A stretch of 64,000 nt of DNA, taken from NCBI RefSeq assembly GCF_000397065.2, contig NZ_KE007327.1, positions 141,214 through 205,213 of the forward strand. The letters are read 5' to 3'. A program made the position numbers and the translations under genes. Source of the stretch: Marinobacter lipolyticus SM19 (GTDB lineage: Bacteria > Pseudomonadota > Gammaproteobacteria > Pseudomonadales > Oleiphilaceae). Below the pieces are notes generated by a model that saw only the letters and a list, made by a program, of their open reading frames with translations, did no database searches and was not told where the DNA came from. The stretch's first letter is position 1; each line of letters starts with the position of its first letter. This document shows, one piece after another, positions 16,609-26,485 of this stretch.

Positions 16609-18134
16609 GCGTCGGAAACCAGTTCCAGCTTGAACCCCTGCTTCGCCAGGTAGTCCCGTTCATTTTCCAGGTCGGCCAAGGTGAGCGGGCGCTCCCTGAA
16701 CCAGTCGTCGGGAAACTCGATCGTCATTCGGTTTTCGCCGGCATGGAGTTGAAAAGCCGGTGGCGCTTCCATGTTCCTGGGATGCTGGAGCAAGACCCCG
16801 AGACGCACAAGTACACAGAGATAACGCAGTCGCGGAATATCCTCGGGGTCGAGGCCTTCGAAAATGGCGCTGGAGAACTTTCGACGATGGCCCCTGACCA
16901 GAGTGGCCAGATCCCGCTGGAATTGCTGGCTGAAACCGGGCAGGTCAGAGTAACGCAACAGGTAGGCGCCATGTTTGTGGTACTGGCTGTGGGAGATGGT
17001 CAGGCCAATCTCATGCAGGCGGCAGGCCCACCGCAGCACCTCTTCGTCCGGTGCATTGCGGATTGACCAGGCGTCCGCGACCTGATCCCAGGCTGCAATG
17101 GTGGTATCTTCCACGGCACGGCCATGGGCCTGGTCCACGTGGTAGCGCTCCTGCAGCGCGGCAATCGTTCGTTCGCGCACGTCTTCATGCTGGATTCGAC
17201 CGACGATGTCGTAGAGCAACCCTTCCCGGAGGGCGCCCTCGGCAAATGTCATCTCCTCGATCTTCAGCGACTGGAACGCCCCCATCAGGATCGCGAAGCC
17301 GGCGGGGAAAATACTCTGGCGGTCGCTTCTAACCCCCAGTTCGGCGAGCTTCTCAACTTTTCCCATGTCAATCAGGCGCTGACGTAACTCGTACATGGCT
17401 TCCAGGGTAAGGGTGCCATTGGTGATCTTCAGGGCTGCCAGTACGCTGGCAATGGCCTTGATCGAACCGGAAGAACCGACGGAACTCTGCCAGCCCACAT
17501 TGCGAAAATGCTGGCGAATGTTCAGCAGCTCCTGTTCCGCATGGGTGACGGCATTGTCCATCTGGCGCCGGGTAATCCTGCCGTCCGAAAAGTAACGGTT
17601 GCGGAAGGAGACACAGCCCATGTGCAGGCTTTCGAGTTCCTGGGGTTCAAACCGCTCGCCAATAATAAACTCGGTGCTGCCACCGCCAATATCAATCACC
17701 AGCCGCCGGCCGACGTCGTCAGAAAGGGTATGGGACACCCCAAGATATATGAGACGGGCCTCTTCACGCCCAGCAATGATTTCCACCGGATAGCCCAAAA
17801 CCTCTTCCGCGCGGGCCATGAACTGGTGGGCATTACGGGCGACCCGGAGGGCATTGGTGCCGACAATCTGTACTGCCTCGGGGGGCATGCCCCGAAGACG
17901 CTGGGCAAATCGGCCCAGACAGGCCAGGGCGCGTTGCTGGGCGTCCTCGGTCAACCGATTGCGCTCATCAAGGCCAGCGCCGAGCTGAACCTTCTCGCCC
18001 ATTTTCTCCAGGGTACGTATTTCACCGTGGACCAGCCGGGCGACCACCATATGGAAACTGTTGGAGCCCATGTCGATCGCCGCGAGTAACTCGGGCGACG
18101 TGGCATTGGATTCGGCAGAGGGAGTAGCCGTCAC
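16605..18134 (-). CDS. ppx: Exopolyphosphatase
   Basis: 509 residues of the Ppx/GppA phosphatase family. An N-terminal actin-like fold has AAIDMGSNSFHMVVARL and, further on, VIDIGGGSTEFIIGERF. The C-terminal half is HD-like (WACRLHEIGLTISHSQYHKH). The length fits Ppx (E. coli 513). It releases terminal phosphate from polyphosphate; some members also hydrolyse pppGpp. As in Pseudomonas, it lies divergently next to trxA, here with a 313-bp gap. Its 3' end overlaps the ABC-F gene by 4 bp. Confidence 0.94.
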   Translation of the reverse strand: MTATPSAESNATSPELLAAIDMGSNSFHMVVARLVHGEIRTLEKMGEKVQLGAGLDERNRLTEDAQQRALACLGRFAQRLRGMPPEAVQIVGTNALRVARNAHQFMARAEEVLGYPVEIIAGREEARLIYLGVSHTLSDDVGRRLVIDIGGGSTEFIIGERFEPQELESLHMGCVSFRNRYFSDGRITRRQMDNAVTHAEQELLNIRQHFRNVGWQSSVGSSGSIKAIASVLAALKITNGTLTLEAMYELRQRLIDMGKVEKLAELGVRSDRQSIFPAGFAILMGAFQSLKIEEMTFAEGALREGLLYDIVGRIQHEDVRERTIAALQERYHVDQAHGRAVEDTTIAAWDQVADAWSIRNAPDEEVLRWACRLHEIGLTISHSQYHKHGAYLLRYSDLPGFSQQFQRDLATLVRGHRRKFSSAIFEGLDPEDIPRLRYLCVLVRLGVLLQHPRNMEAPPAFQLHAGENRMTIEFPDDWFRERPLTLADLENERDYLAKQGFKLELVSDA

Positions 18135-18453
18135 GTGTGAAGATGTCCTCTAGGCGTTACCGGTGCGGGTACTATAAGCGAATTCCGGCGAACCTGTCAG
18201 TAAGGGACGCCATCGGATTTTTGTCATCGTCAGTATAGCGGGAAACCGAGAGACGGGCAGAACCGCTTCACAGACAGCTGATCAATCGCGTAAAGTATGC
18301 CGTATCAATATGAGGGTGAACGGCTGCTTTTTGAACAGAACGCAGCCTTCAGCAACGTTCAACAGCACCGATCGCCGCGGCATGGGCCGTACTGGTACCA
18401 AGTGGTAGCCACCTGGTATCGAGAGTGAGAAGTGCCTGAATCAGGAAATGGTA
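18135..18453. other. Divergent ppx/trxA intergenic region with 5' hairpins
   Basis: This stretch separates the divergent ppx and trxA starts and must carry both promoters. I see no convincing -35/-10 pair. Two stems stand out on the trxA side: ggctgc/gcagcc at 18322-18327 and 18342-18347, and a 12-position stem at 18394-18420 (loop TAG, one A-C mismatch and one G-U) that ends 33 bases before the trxA start. The trxA SD AGGAA is at 18443-18447. Confidence 0.5.
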
Positions 18454-18780
18454 ATGAGCGGAAATATCGTAAACGTAACTGACGCATCTTTTGAGCAGGA
18501 CGTACTGCAGTCTGACGTACCTGTGCTGGTGGATTACTGGGCAGAGTGGTGCGGTCCCTGCAAGATGATCGCCCCGGTACTGGAAGAGATTGCCGATGAG
18601 TACGACGGCAAGCTGAAAATCTGCAAGCTGAACATCGACGAAAACGAACAGACTCCGCCCAAATTCAACATCCGCGGTATTCCCACCCTGATGCTGTTCA
18701 AGAACGGCAACGTGGACGCCACCAAAGTGGGTGCACTGTCCAAGTCCCAGCTGGCGGCCTTCCTGGACAGCAACCTCTGA
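18454..18780 (+). CDS. trxA: Thioredoxin 1
   Basis: 108 residues from the ATG at 18454, which is 6 bases after AGGAA; an ATG two codons earlier is too close to that site. The active site is WCGPCK (Cys33, Cys36), with cis-Pro in RGIPTLMLF, the standard length and order for thioredoxin 1. It is a cytoplasmic dithiol reductant for ribonucleotide reductase and other enzymes. A strong intrinsic terminator follows within 50 bp. The neighbourhood ppx-trxA-rho is shared with Pseudomonas, except that molybdopterin genes are inserted here between trxA and rho. Confidence 0.98.
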   Translation: MSGNIVNVTDASFEQDVLQSDVPVLVDYWAEWCGPCKMIAPVLEEIADEYDGKLKICKLNIDENEQTPPKFNIRGIPTLMLFKNGNVDATKVGALSKSQLAAFLDSNL

Positions 18781-18801
18781 TTGCTGACCGGACGCCCGAA
18801 G

Positions 18802-18835
18802 CCGCCCCTGAACCAGCGTTCACGGGCGGTTTTTT
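18802..18835 (+). terminator. Rho-independent terminator of trxA
   Basis: A stem ccgcccctgaac/gttcacgggcgg (12 positions, one mismatch, 4-base loop) is followed directly by a run of six T. This is a textbook intrinsic terminator. It abuts the mobA start codon, which is unusual. Confidence 0.9.
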
Positions 18836-18841
18836 ATGGTC

Positions 18842-19444
18842 ATGAAACAACAGACTGACCACCAACACATCGCCGGCCTGCTCCTGGCCGGAGGCGAAGG
18901 CCGCCGCCTCGGAGGCCGCGACAAAGGCATGGTCCCCTGGAACGGCCGCCCCATGGCCGCCTGGGTATACGACGTCTTGTCGTCCGTGACCAGCCCCGTC
19001 CTGATCAGCGCTAACCGCTCCCAGGAAGACTACCGGCAGCTTGCCCCGGACCAGGTCTTCGAAGATGACGACTCCATTCGTGGCCAGGGCCCTCTGGCAG
19101 GCCTGCTAACCGGCCTTAAACAGGCCGCAGCCATAGACGCTGATGCCGTACTGGTCTGCCCCTGTGACACCCCGGAAATCACCCCTGAGGTGCTGTCCTG
19201 TCTGGTGGATGCCTGGCGGAAAGCTCCGAAACATCCCGTCATCGCCGAATGCGAGGGCAGGGCGCACCCGCTGCACGGCGTTTATCCGGTATCGCTGGCA
19301 CCGTTACTGGAAAAGCAGTTACAGGAAGGCAACCGCAGAGTGATGGTCTTTGCCGAGATGGCTGGAGCGATTGAAGTGAAATGTGACGATGCGGCCCAGG
19401 CGTTCAAGAACAGAAACCGCCCGGAAGACTTAACGGATACCTAA
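18842..19444 (+). CDS. mobA: Molybdenum cofactor guanylyltransferase MobA
   Basis: 200 residues from the ATG at 18842 (an in-frame ATG lies two codons earlier). It transfers GMP from GTP to Mo-molybdopterin, giving the bis-MGD cofactor for enzymes such as nitrate and formate oxidoreductases. The nucleotide-binding loop LLLAGGEGRRLGGRDKG is at about 14-30, with the metal-binding region VCPCDTPEITPEV further on and AECEGRAHPLHGVYP. No start downstream would retain the loop, and no SD is visible. The start sits immediately behind the T tract of the trxA terminator, so its transcription start is puzzling. It converges on moaE across a large palindrome. Confidence 0.92.
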   Translation: MKQQTDHQHIAGLLLAGGEGRRLGGRDKGMVPWNGRPMAAWVYDVLSSVTSPVLISANRSQEDYRQLAPDQVFEDDDSIRGQGPLAGLLTGLKQAAAIDADAVLVCPCDTPEITPEVLSCLVDAWRKAPKHPVIAECEGRAHPLHGVYPVSLAPLLEKQLQEGNRRVMVFAEMAGAIEVKCDDAAQAFKNRNRPEDLTDT

Positions 19445-19472
19445 AGGAACTTCGCAGGCAACTGAAAACTAG

Positions 19473-19584
19473 GTCGGCAGGTCAGGCTCCCCTCCCGAAA
19501 ATGTGCGGAGCCATGGATGGCGGAGCCCAAGCGTACAGGGACGTATTCAAAGCGTTTTTCGGGAGGGGAGCCTGACCTGCTGAC
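19473..19584. repeat. Large palindromic element, 29-bp arms
   Basis: Inverted arms at 19473-19501 (gtcggcaggtcaggctcccc...) and 19556-19584 match at 28 of 29 positions. They enclose a 54-base spacer containing ccatggatgg and gtacagggacg. The element lies between the convergent genes mobA and moaE, where it could terminate both. The arms are C-rich on one side and G-rich on the other, the look of an interspersed REP-like repeat. I could not test whether it recurs in the genome. Confidence 0.85.
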
Positions 19585-19641
19585 CGATCGGCCATGCACC
19601 AAAGCCCCGGCGGCAATGCTCCAGAGCTACCAACCGGGAAA

Positions 19642-20100
19642 CTACAACTCCCATCCCTGACTGCGGGCCAGATCAGCGTCCTTCTGTTCAACCCAATGCT
19701 CTCCGGACTCCGTTATCTCCTTCTTCCAGAACGGCGCCGACGTCTTCAAGGCATCCATAATGAACGCACAGGCCGCAAAGGCATCTCCGCGGTGGGCACT
19801 GCATACCCCCACAAACACAATTTGATCACACAGCGCCAGCTCACCGACCCGATGAAGCACCCGCGCCTTGCGCACATCCCAGCGCTCGGCCGCCTGCTCA
19901 ATCAGATCCTCGATGACCCGCTCCGTCATCCCCGGGTAATGTTCCAGAAACAGACCCGTTACGCCCTGCAGATCGCCACTGTCCCGCACCAGACCGGTAA
20001 ACGTCGCGATCGCGCCCGTGCCGGCATCGCTACCCCGTAGCGCCCGGTATTCCGTGGCGACGTCGAAATCCTCCTGTTGCACAGAGACGGAATAGTCCAT
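19642..20100 (-). CDS. moaE: Molybdopterin synthase catalytic subunit MoaE
   Basis: 152 residues, large subunit of molybdopterin synthase. It inserts two dithiolene sulfurs into cyclic pyranopterin monophosphate, using thiocarboxylated MoaD as donor. Typical segments are GAIATFTGLVRD, LFLEHYPGMTERVIED, RVLHRVGELALCDQIVFVGV and the C-terminal PFWKKEI with its catalytic Lys. It is the last gene of moaB-moeA-moaD-moaE and starts one base after the MoaD stop. Confidence 0.95.
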   Translation of the reverse strand: MDYSVSVQQEDFDVATEYRALRGSDAGTGAIATFTGLVRDSGDLQGVTGLFLEHYPGMTERVIEDLIEQAAERWDVRKARVLHRVGELALCDQIVFVGVCSAHRGDAFAACAFIMDALKTSAPFWKKEITESGEHWVEQKDADLARSQGWEL

Positions 20101-20101
20101 G

Positions 20102-20365
20102 TCAGCCTCCTGTCACTGGCGGGAAGAAAGCCACCTCATCCCCCGCCTTGAGCCGCGTTTCGGGCCTGGCCATGACCTGGTTGACGGCAATCATCACCGG
20201 TTGACCTTCATCCAGTTGCGCCCACGGGCCTCCTTTTGCCGCCAGATCAGACAGCACCTGACCGGCGGTGATGTCGGGGCGTACCGGCAGTGTGAGGCTA
20301 TCGGTCGCCAACTCTTCTCGCAGGCGGGCAAAGAAATGAACGGTCAGGGTGTTTTCGTTCCCCAT
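20102..20365 (-). CDS. moaD: Molybdopterin synthase sulfur carrier MoaD
   Basis: 87 residues, ubiquitin-like, ending in the obligatory Gly-Gly (FFPPVTGG) that is adenylated and thiocarboxylated before transfer to MoaE. The start MGNENTLTVHFFARLREEL is typical. It sits between moeA (2-bp gap) and moaE (1-bp gap) in a tightly packed operon. Confidence 0.95.
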   Translation of the reverse strand: MGNENTLTVHFFARLREELATDSLTLPVRPDITAGQVLSDLAAKGGPWAQLDEGQPVMIAVNQVMARPETRLKAGDEVAFFPPVTGG

Positions 20366-20367
20366 GG

Positions 20368-21582
20368 TTACCCCAGAAGTTCGGCAAAGGAATAATAGGT
20401 AATTATATCACCGGGGGTGATGGTTGTATGTTCCGGCACCACCGCCAGTCCGTCGGCCCAGCAGGCGGAACTCAGCATCCCGGAACTCTGGTTCGGGTAA
20501 GCCGCTACCGACATCTGCTGCCCGTTAAGTTCCTTTCGCGCCCGGACAAATTCCTTGCGAATGGATGCCGAATCCACACTGAAAGCCGCTGGCAGCGGTT
20601 CCCCGTAAACACGGTAGTCCGTGACGCCCTGGCGTTTGCGGATGTATGGAATGCCCACCACCAAAAACGTGACCAGCACCGCTGCCGGATTGCCCGGCAG
20701 GCCCAAAACCGGTGTGCCATCGATGGAACCGAACGCCAGTGGTTTGCCCGGCTTGATCGCCATGCGCCACAGAGACAGCTCGCCTGACTCTTCCAGTACT
20801 GCCCGCACGTGATCCTCTTCCCCCACTGAAACGCCACCACTGGTGATCACAAGATCCGCCTCATTGGCCGCGCGCTTCAGGGTTGTCTGAGTGACTTCCC
20901 TGGTGTCTCGAAGCGTTTCACACAACACCACGTCACAGCCGATTTCGGCCAGCAAGCCGAGTAGGGTAAACCGGTTGGTGTTGTAGATCTGACCGGGCTG
21001 AAGGGCGGTCCCCGGTTCCACCAGTTCATCGCCCGTGCTCAGGATGGCCACTTTCAACCGGGGAATCACTGGCACCCGGGCAATGCCCATGGAAGCCAGC
21101 AGCCCCATTTCCTGAGGGCGTATGCGGATGCCCCTGGCCAGTGCCAGGTCATCCTGGCGCAAGTCCTGGCCACGGCGGCGGATGTTCTGACCGTCGCTGA
21201 CATCGGCGCCGATGACGACGCCGGCATCGGTCGCCTCGACACGCTCCTGCATGACCACCGCATTCGCGCCAGTCGGAATCTCCGAGCCAGTAAAGATGCG
21301 AACCGCCGTTCCGGGCTCAATCGCCATCGGGGCCTGCCCTGCAGGCACCCGGGCTGACACCGGCAAGGGTTGATTGGCAACCAGGTCCTGAGTTCTCAGG
21401 GCGTAACCATCCACCGCGCTGTTGTCCGCAGGCGGCACATCGGCGGGCACGTGATGATTCTCTGCCAGCACTCTGCCAAGGCTGTCGGCCAGCGGTACGG
21501 TTTCCGATCCGGTCAGTGCCTTTGCCTGTGCCAGAATGTGCGAGATCGCTTCTTCAACCGCCGTCAGGTATTGGCCCGCCAT
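20368..21582 (-). CDS. moeA: Molybdopterin molybdenumtransferase MoeA
   Basis: 404 residues, inserting molybdate into adenylated molybdopterin. Recognisable segments are PADVPPADNSAVDGYALR near residue 40, GTAVRIFTGSEIPTGANAVV, RRRGQDLRQDD, KVAILSTGDELVEPG and ITSGGVSVGEEDHV, followed by KPGKPLAFG and GLPGNPAAVLVTF. The length is right for the family. It is the second gene of the moa/moe operon, with 2-bp junctions on both sides. Confidence 0.96.
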   Translation of the reverse strand: MAGQYLTAVEEAISHILAQAKALTGSETVPLADSLGRVLAENHHVPADVPPADNSAVDGYALRTQDLVANQPLPVSARVPAGQAPMAIEPGTAVRIFTGSEIPTGANAVVMQERVEATDAGVVIGADVSDGQNIRRRGQDLRQDDLALARGIRIRPQEMGLLASMGIARVPVIPRLKVAILSTGDELVEPGTALQPGQIYNTNRFTLLGLLAEIGCDVVLCETLRDTREVTQTTLKRAANEADLVITSGGVSVGEEDHVRAVLEESGELSLWRMAIKPGKPLAFGSIDGTPVLGLPGNPAAVLVTFLVVGIPYIRKRQGVTDYRVYGEPLPAAFSVDSASIRKEFVRARKELNGQQMSVAAYPNQSSGMLSSACWADGLAVVPEHTTITPGDIITYYSFAELLG

Positions 21583-21584
21583 GG

Positions 21585-22157
21585 TTATCGTTGCCCCCGG
21601 GTGCCGATTTTTTCATGCAGCCGATGATGGGGGCGGTCCGGTTTGCGAAGCGCCAGAGCCGAGAAGTTGCACGGGCCGTGACGACTGTCCAGTTGCGTGT
21701 TCAGGATGCCGTTCCAGCCGGTGCGACACGCACCGGTTGATCCGGGCAGGCAGAAAATCACGGTATGGTTTGCCAGGCCCCCAAAAGCGCGGGACTGTAT
21801 GGTGGATGTGCCGATTTCCGAAGCCGATAACCGACGGAACTCCTCGCCAAAGCCTTCGATGGTTTTGTCCAGCAGCGGTGCGACCGCTTCCGGAGTGCTG
21901 TCGCGCTCATGGAAACCGGTGCCACCTGTGATAATAATGGCGTGAATGTCCGGATCGGCTATCCAGCCAGACATCAGCGCGCGAACCAGATACACATCGT
22001 CCGGGAGGATACGGCGAGCGATCAACCGGTGACCAGCCTCCACAACGCTGTCCTCAAGAAACTGGCCGGATGTGTCCTCGTCGGCCCCACGGGTATCGGA
22101 TACCGTCAGGATGGCGATGTTCAGGGGTTTGAGTTCGCTGGTTTTCTCGCTGCTCAT
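21585..22157 (-). CDS. moaB: MoaB/MogA-family molybdopterin adenylyltransferase
   Basis: 190 residues. The MoaB/Mog fold is shown by [38 protein letters not shown] and a C-terminal [18 protein letters not shown]. Proteins of this type adenylylate molybdopterin before MoeA acts, although some MoaB proteins are of unproven activity. It is the first gene of the leftward operon moaB-moeA-moaD-moaE. moaA and moaC, needed for the earlier steps, are not in the window. It is divergent from rho. Confidence 0.92.
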   Translation of the reverse strand: MSSEKTSELKPLNIAILTVSDTRGADEDTSGQFLEDSVVEAGHRLIARRILPDDVYLVRALMSGWIADPDIHAIIITGGTGFHERDSTPEAVAPLLDKTIEGFGEEFRRLSASEIGTSTIQSRAFGGLANHTVIFCLPGSTGACRTGWNGILNTQLDSRHGPCNFSALALRKPDRPHHRLHEKIGTRGQR

Positions 22158-22523
22158 GGGGTTGCTCCGCAGTTTAAATCACTGATTATGGTCAGTATCC
22201 CTGTAGCCGAAGAGGAATGGAAGGGGAGTATTCCTTCAGAGGGAGGAGGATAATCAAGGTGGTATTTTGTTTTGCTGTGCATGGCAATTGGTGTTAATTT
22301 GCTCAGCATCACTTGACATTCAATGGTCAGGTGGCCGATTATCCGTGTTGCCCGGCGAACGGTTGTTCTTCCTGTCTCTGGCTTCAGTACTTTTCCGGCT
22401 TTCATCTTTACCGGTTGCTCCATCTGGCCAGCACCAAGTTCAACTAGCACCCGACCAACTCGTTCAGGGGCATTCCTGTCATTCCAATATTCGTTTACTT
22501 CCATTCCGAAAATCTAACAACCT
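22158..22523 (+). other. Rho leader and moaB/rho divergent promoter region
   Basis: A 366-bp gap between divergent moaB and rho. A frame is open on the minus strand across most of it, but its product has no recognisable features and I treat it as non-coding. Rho is autoregulated through a long leader in E. coli, and the length here would allow the same. There is no clear SD in front of the rho ATG. Confidence 0.45.
22313..22342 (+). promoter_or_regulatory. Candidate sigma-70 promoter for rho
   Basis: A perfect -35 TTGACA (22313-22318) is followed after 18 bases by GATTAT (22337-22342), which matches four of six -10 positions. It lies 180 bp upstream of rho, leaving a leader of about 175 nt. 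Confidence 0.4.
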
Positions 22524-23786
<1,263 letters not shown>

Positions 23787-23841
23787 TTACGGTCTTAAGG
23801 CTCACACCATTGCCCGGTGTAGTCCTTTAAGCTTGAGGGAT

Positions 23842-23918
23842 GAGGTGTGGGACAGGCGGGGCCAAAACGGGGAAACGTGGTTTCCCTGAATGTTTTGGCC
23901 CCGCCTGTCCCACACCTC
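23842..23918. repeat. Perfect palindrome with 27-bp arms between rho and ubiD
   Basis: Arms at 23842-23868 (gaggtgtgggacaggcgggg...) and 23892-23918 are exact reverse complements. Within the 23-base spacer there is a second nested stem, gggaaac/gtttccc (23870-23876 and 23879-23885). There is no T tract. It could fold into a very stable RNA hairpin after rho or be a REP-like repeat. Its general design is like the palindrome at 19473-19584, although the arm sequences differ. Confidence 0.9.
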
Positions 23919-23989
23919 GTTCCGGCCTCCGAATAATAGTCCGCCAGGGGCTTACCTCCGTAGTATCAGAAGCGCGAACGGAGCACCGA

Positions 23990-25477
23990 ATGAAATACAA
24001 CGATCTTAGAGATTTTATCGGTCAGCTGGAAAAGCTGGGCGAACTAAAACGCATCAGCGTTGAAGTTGATCCCCATCTGGAAATGACCGAAATCTGCGAT
24101 CGCACCCTGCGGGCGGGCGGTCCGGCGTTGTTGTTCGAAAACCCGAAAGGTTACGACATGCCGGTGTTGGCCAATCTGTTTGGCACGCCGAAACGGGTGG
24201 CGTTGGGTATGGGGCAGGACGATGTCACCGCGTTGCGGGAGATTGGCAAGCTTCTGGCTTTTTTGAAGGAGCCGGATCCCCCCAAAGGGTTCAAGGACGC
24301 CATTGAGAAACTACCGTTGTTCCGGCAGGTCATGCGGATGAGTCCGAAGGTGTTGCGTTCCGCGCCCTGTCAGGACGTGGTGATCGAGAAGGATCAGGTG
24401 GACCTGTACCAGATTCCGGTTCAGCACTGCTGGCCCGGGGATGCCGGTCCGCTGGTGACCTGGCCGTTGGTGATCACCCGTGGCCCTCATAAGGAACGCC
24501 AGAATCTGGGGATTTACCGTCAACAGGTGATTGGTCGTAACCGGCTGATTATGCGTTGGCTCAGTCATCGCGGTGGTGCGCTGGATTTCCAGGAGTTCCA
24601 GAAAGCCAACCCGGGCCAGCCCTATCCGGTGGCGGTTGCCCTGGGTGCCGATCCGGCCACTATCCTGGGGGCTGTGACCCCGGTGCCGGATAGTCTGTCC
24701 GAATACGCCTTTGCGGGCCTGTTGCGGGGCAGCCGGACCGAGCTGGTTCAGTGTGGCCTCAGTGATCTGCAGGTGCCGGCCAGTGCCGAGATTGTGCTGG
24801 AAGGGTTTATTTATCCGGACGACATGGCACCGGAAGGGCCGTTCGGGGATCACACCGGCTATTACAACGAAGTGGACCAGTTCCCGGTGTTTACCGTGGA
24901 GCGAATCACCCATCGCAAAGGCCCGATCTATCACAGCACCTACACTGGCCGTCCGCCCGATGAGCCGGCGATTCTCGGTGTTGCGTTGAATGAAGTGTTT
25001 ATCCCGATATTGCAGAAGCAGTTTCCGGAGATTGTGGACTTCTATTTGCCGCCGGAAGGCTGTTCCTACCGCCTTGCAGTGGTGACCATGAAGAAACAGT
25101 ACCCTGGCCATGCTAAACGGGTGATGATGGGGGTATGGTCATTTTTGCGGCAGTTCATGTACACCAAATTCGTGATTGTTACCGACGACGATGTAAATGC
25201 CCGTGACTGGAAGGATGTTATCTGGGCGATGACCACCCGTATGGATCCGGCCCGTGACACCACGATGGTAGAGAGCACGCCGATTGATTACCTGGACTTC
25301 GCCTCGCCGGTGTCAGGCCTCGGCTCGAAAATGGGTATGGACGCGACGAATAAATGGCCCGGTGAAACCGATCGGGAGTGGGGTACACCAATCACCATGA
25401 CCGACGAAGTCAAACAACGGGTGGATGATCTTTGGGACAGTCTGGGGATTGAAACTTCGCCTGATCGCCCCGAGTGA
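23990..25477 (+). CDS. ubiD: 4-hydroxy-3-polyprenylbenzoate decarboxylase UbiD
   Basis: 495 residues from the ATG at 23990; the frame is open 50 codons upstream, but only through the palindrome. The start [20 protein letters not shown] matches UbiD. Further family segments are [69 protein letters not shown] and the C-terminal [18 protein letters not shown]. UbiD decarboxylates the prenylated ring in ubiquinone synthesis with prenylated FMN supplied by UbiX, which is not in the window. The next gene begins 13 bp downstream. Confidence 0.96.
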   Translation: MKYNDLRDFIGQLEKLGELKRISVEVDPHLEMTEICDRTLRAGGPALLFENPKGYDMPVLANLFGTPKRVALGMGQDDVTALREIGKLLAFLKEPDPPKGFKDAIEKLPLFRQVMRMSPKVLRSAPCQDVVIEKDQVDLYQIPVQHCWPGDAGPLVTWPLVITRGPHKERQNLGIYRQQVIGRNRLIMRWLSHRGGALDFQEFQKANPGQPYPVAVALGADPATILGAVTPVPDSLSEYAFAGLLRGSRTELVQCGLSDLQVPASAEIVLEGFIYPDDMAPEGPFGDHTGYYNEVDQFPVFTVERITHRKGPIYHSTYTGRPPDEPAILGVALNEVFIPILQKQFPEIVDFYLPPEGCSYRLAVVTMKKQYPGHAKRVMMGVWSFLRQFMYTKFVIVTDDDVNARDWKDVIWAMTTRMDPARDTTMVESTPIDYLDFASPVSGLGSKMGMDATNKWPGETDREWGTPITMTDEVKQRVDDLWDSLGIETSPDRPE

Positions 25478-25490
25478 TAGGAACAACGAT

Positions 25491-26483
25491 GTGTATCGGG
25501 TTGTCCTGAAACCGTCCGGATTGATCTATTCGGTCGGTCCGGAAACAGACTTGCTTGATGCCGCAGCCGATGCGGGCATTGCCGTGCCCGCCGCCTGCCG
25601 CAATGGGGTGTGTGAAATCTGCGAAGCCCGGCTACTGGCCGGCAGCGCGCTGAACACCCGCAACCAACAGACGATTACGGTCAACGAGCGACTGATGATG
25701 TGCCGAACCCTCGCGCTCGGGGACCTGGAACTGGAGATCAACGCCGTTATGGCAGCAGGAACCAATCAGCCTCGCAAATACCAGGCAAAGGTGGTGGACG
25801 TTCGCTCCATCAGCCACGACGTCTACCGGGTCGAGCTTCAGCTGCCTCGTCGTCGGGACCTGTCGTTTCATGCCGGTCAGTACCTGTCCGTGAATCTGCC
25901 GAATGCCGAGCCCTGCTACTTCTCCATCGCCAGCAGCCCATCGGAATCGAACATTGAGCTGCATATCCAGGCCTCGCCGGACTGGGTATCGGCGCAGAAG
26001 GTGATTGAAGCGCTGACTTCGGGTAACGACGTCACGGTGGAGCTTCCCCACGGCAAGGCCTGCCTGGCCGCGGCTCCGGAAAAACCGTTGCTGCTGGTGG
26101 CGGCCGGTACCGGGTTTGCCCAGATGAAGAGCCTGGTGGACTACCTCAGGACAACCTCCTATGGACAGCCAGTCAGGCTTTACTGGGGCGTGCGCCGCCA
26201 TGAGGATATGTACCTGCGAAGTCTGGCCCAGAAATGGGAGCAGGAGTGGCCGCCGCTTACATTTCTGCCCGTCGTGGGTGATGACGAGGATAACGACTGG
26301 GCTGGCCATCACGATCAGCTGGTGCGAGCAGTCCTGGCTTCCGGCGTGGACTGGAAGAATGTGGAAGTGCATGCCAGCGGGTCACCGACGATGGTGTATA
26401 CGCTGATGGATGCATTGATTGAAGCTGGCTTGCCGGAAGCGGCGTTTTTCTCCGACGTTCTGGAGTACGCGCCGAGGGCCTGA
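25491..26483 (+). CDS. [2Fe-2S] ferredoxin-flavin NAD(P)H reductase
   Basis: 330 residues from the GTG at 25491, which has AGGAAC at good spacing; the frame is also open 22 codons earlier, inside ubiD. The N-terminal plant-type ferredoxin domain has CRNGVCEIC and a later MMCRTLA, giving the Cys-x4-Cys-x2-Cys...Cys set. The C-terminal ferredoxin-reductase module (about 95-325) has the FAD-binding PCYFSIASSPSE region, the NAD(P)-binding LLLVAAGTGFAQMKSLVDY segment and the ending VEVHASGSPTMV. The organisation resembles CDP-6-deoxy-glucoseen reductase/AscD and other single-chain oxygenase reductases. In Pseudomonas a similar gene also follows ubiD. Its partner oxygenase or acceptor is unknown. 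Confidence 0.85.
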   Translation: MYRVVLKPSGLIYSVGPETDLLDAAADAGIAVPAACRNGVCEICEARLLAGSALNTRNQQTITVNERLMMCRTLALGDLELEINAVMAAGTNQPRKYQAKVVDVRSISHDVYRVELQLPRRRDLSFHAGQYLSVNLPNAEPCYFSIASSPSESNIELHIQASPDWVSAQKVIEALTSGNDVTVELPHGKACLAAAPEKPLLLVAAGTGFAQMKSLVDYLRTTSYGQPVRLYWGVRRHEDMYLRSLAQKWEQEWPPLTFLPVVGDDEDNDWAGHHDQLVRAVLASGVDWKNVEVHASGSPTMVYTLMDALIEAGLPEAAFFSDVLEYAPRA

Positions 26484-26485
26484 TA

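Noticed and set aside
22154..22504. A 116-codon minus-strand ORF in the rho leader
   Set aside because: No family resemblance, and it lies over the region expected to carry both divergent promoters.
18135..22523. A molybdenum-cofactor riboswitch upstream of mobA or moaB
   Set aside because: I looked for an extended paired leader in front of both and found only the trxA terminator and an ordinary gap.
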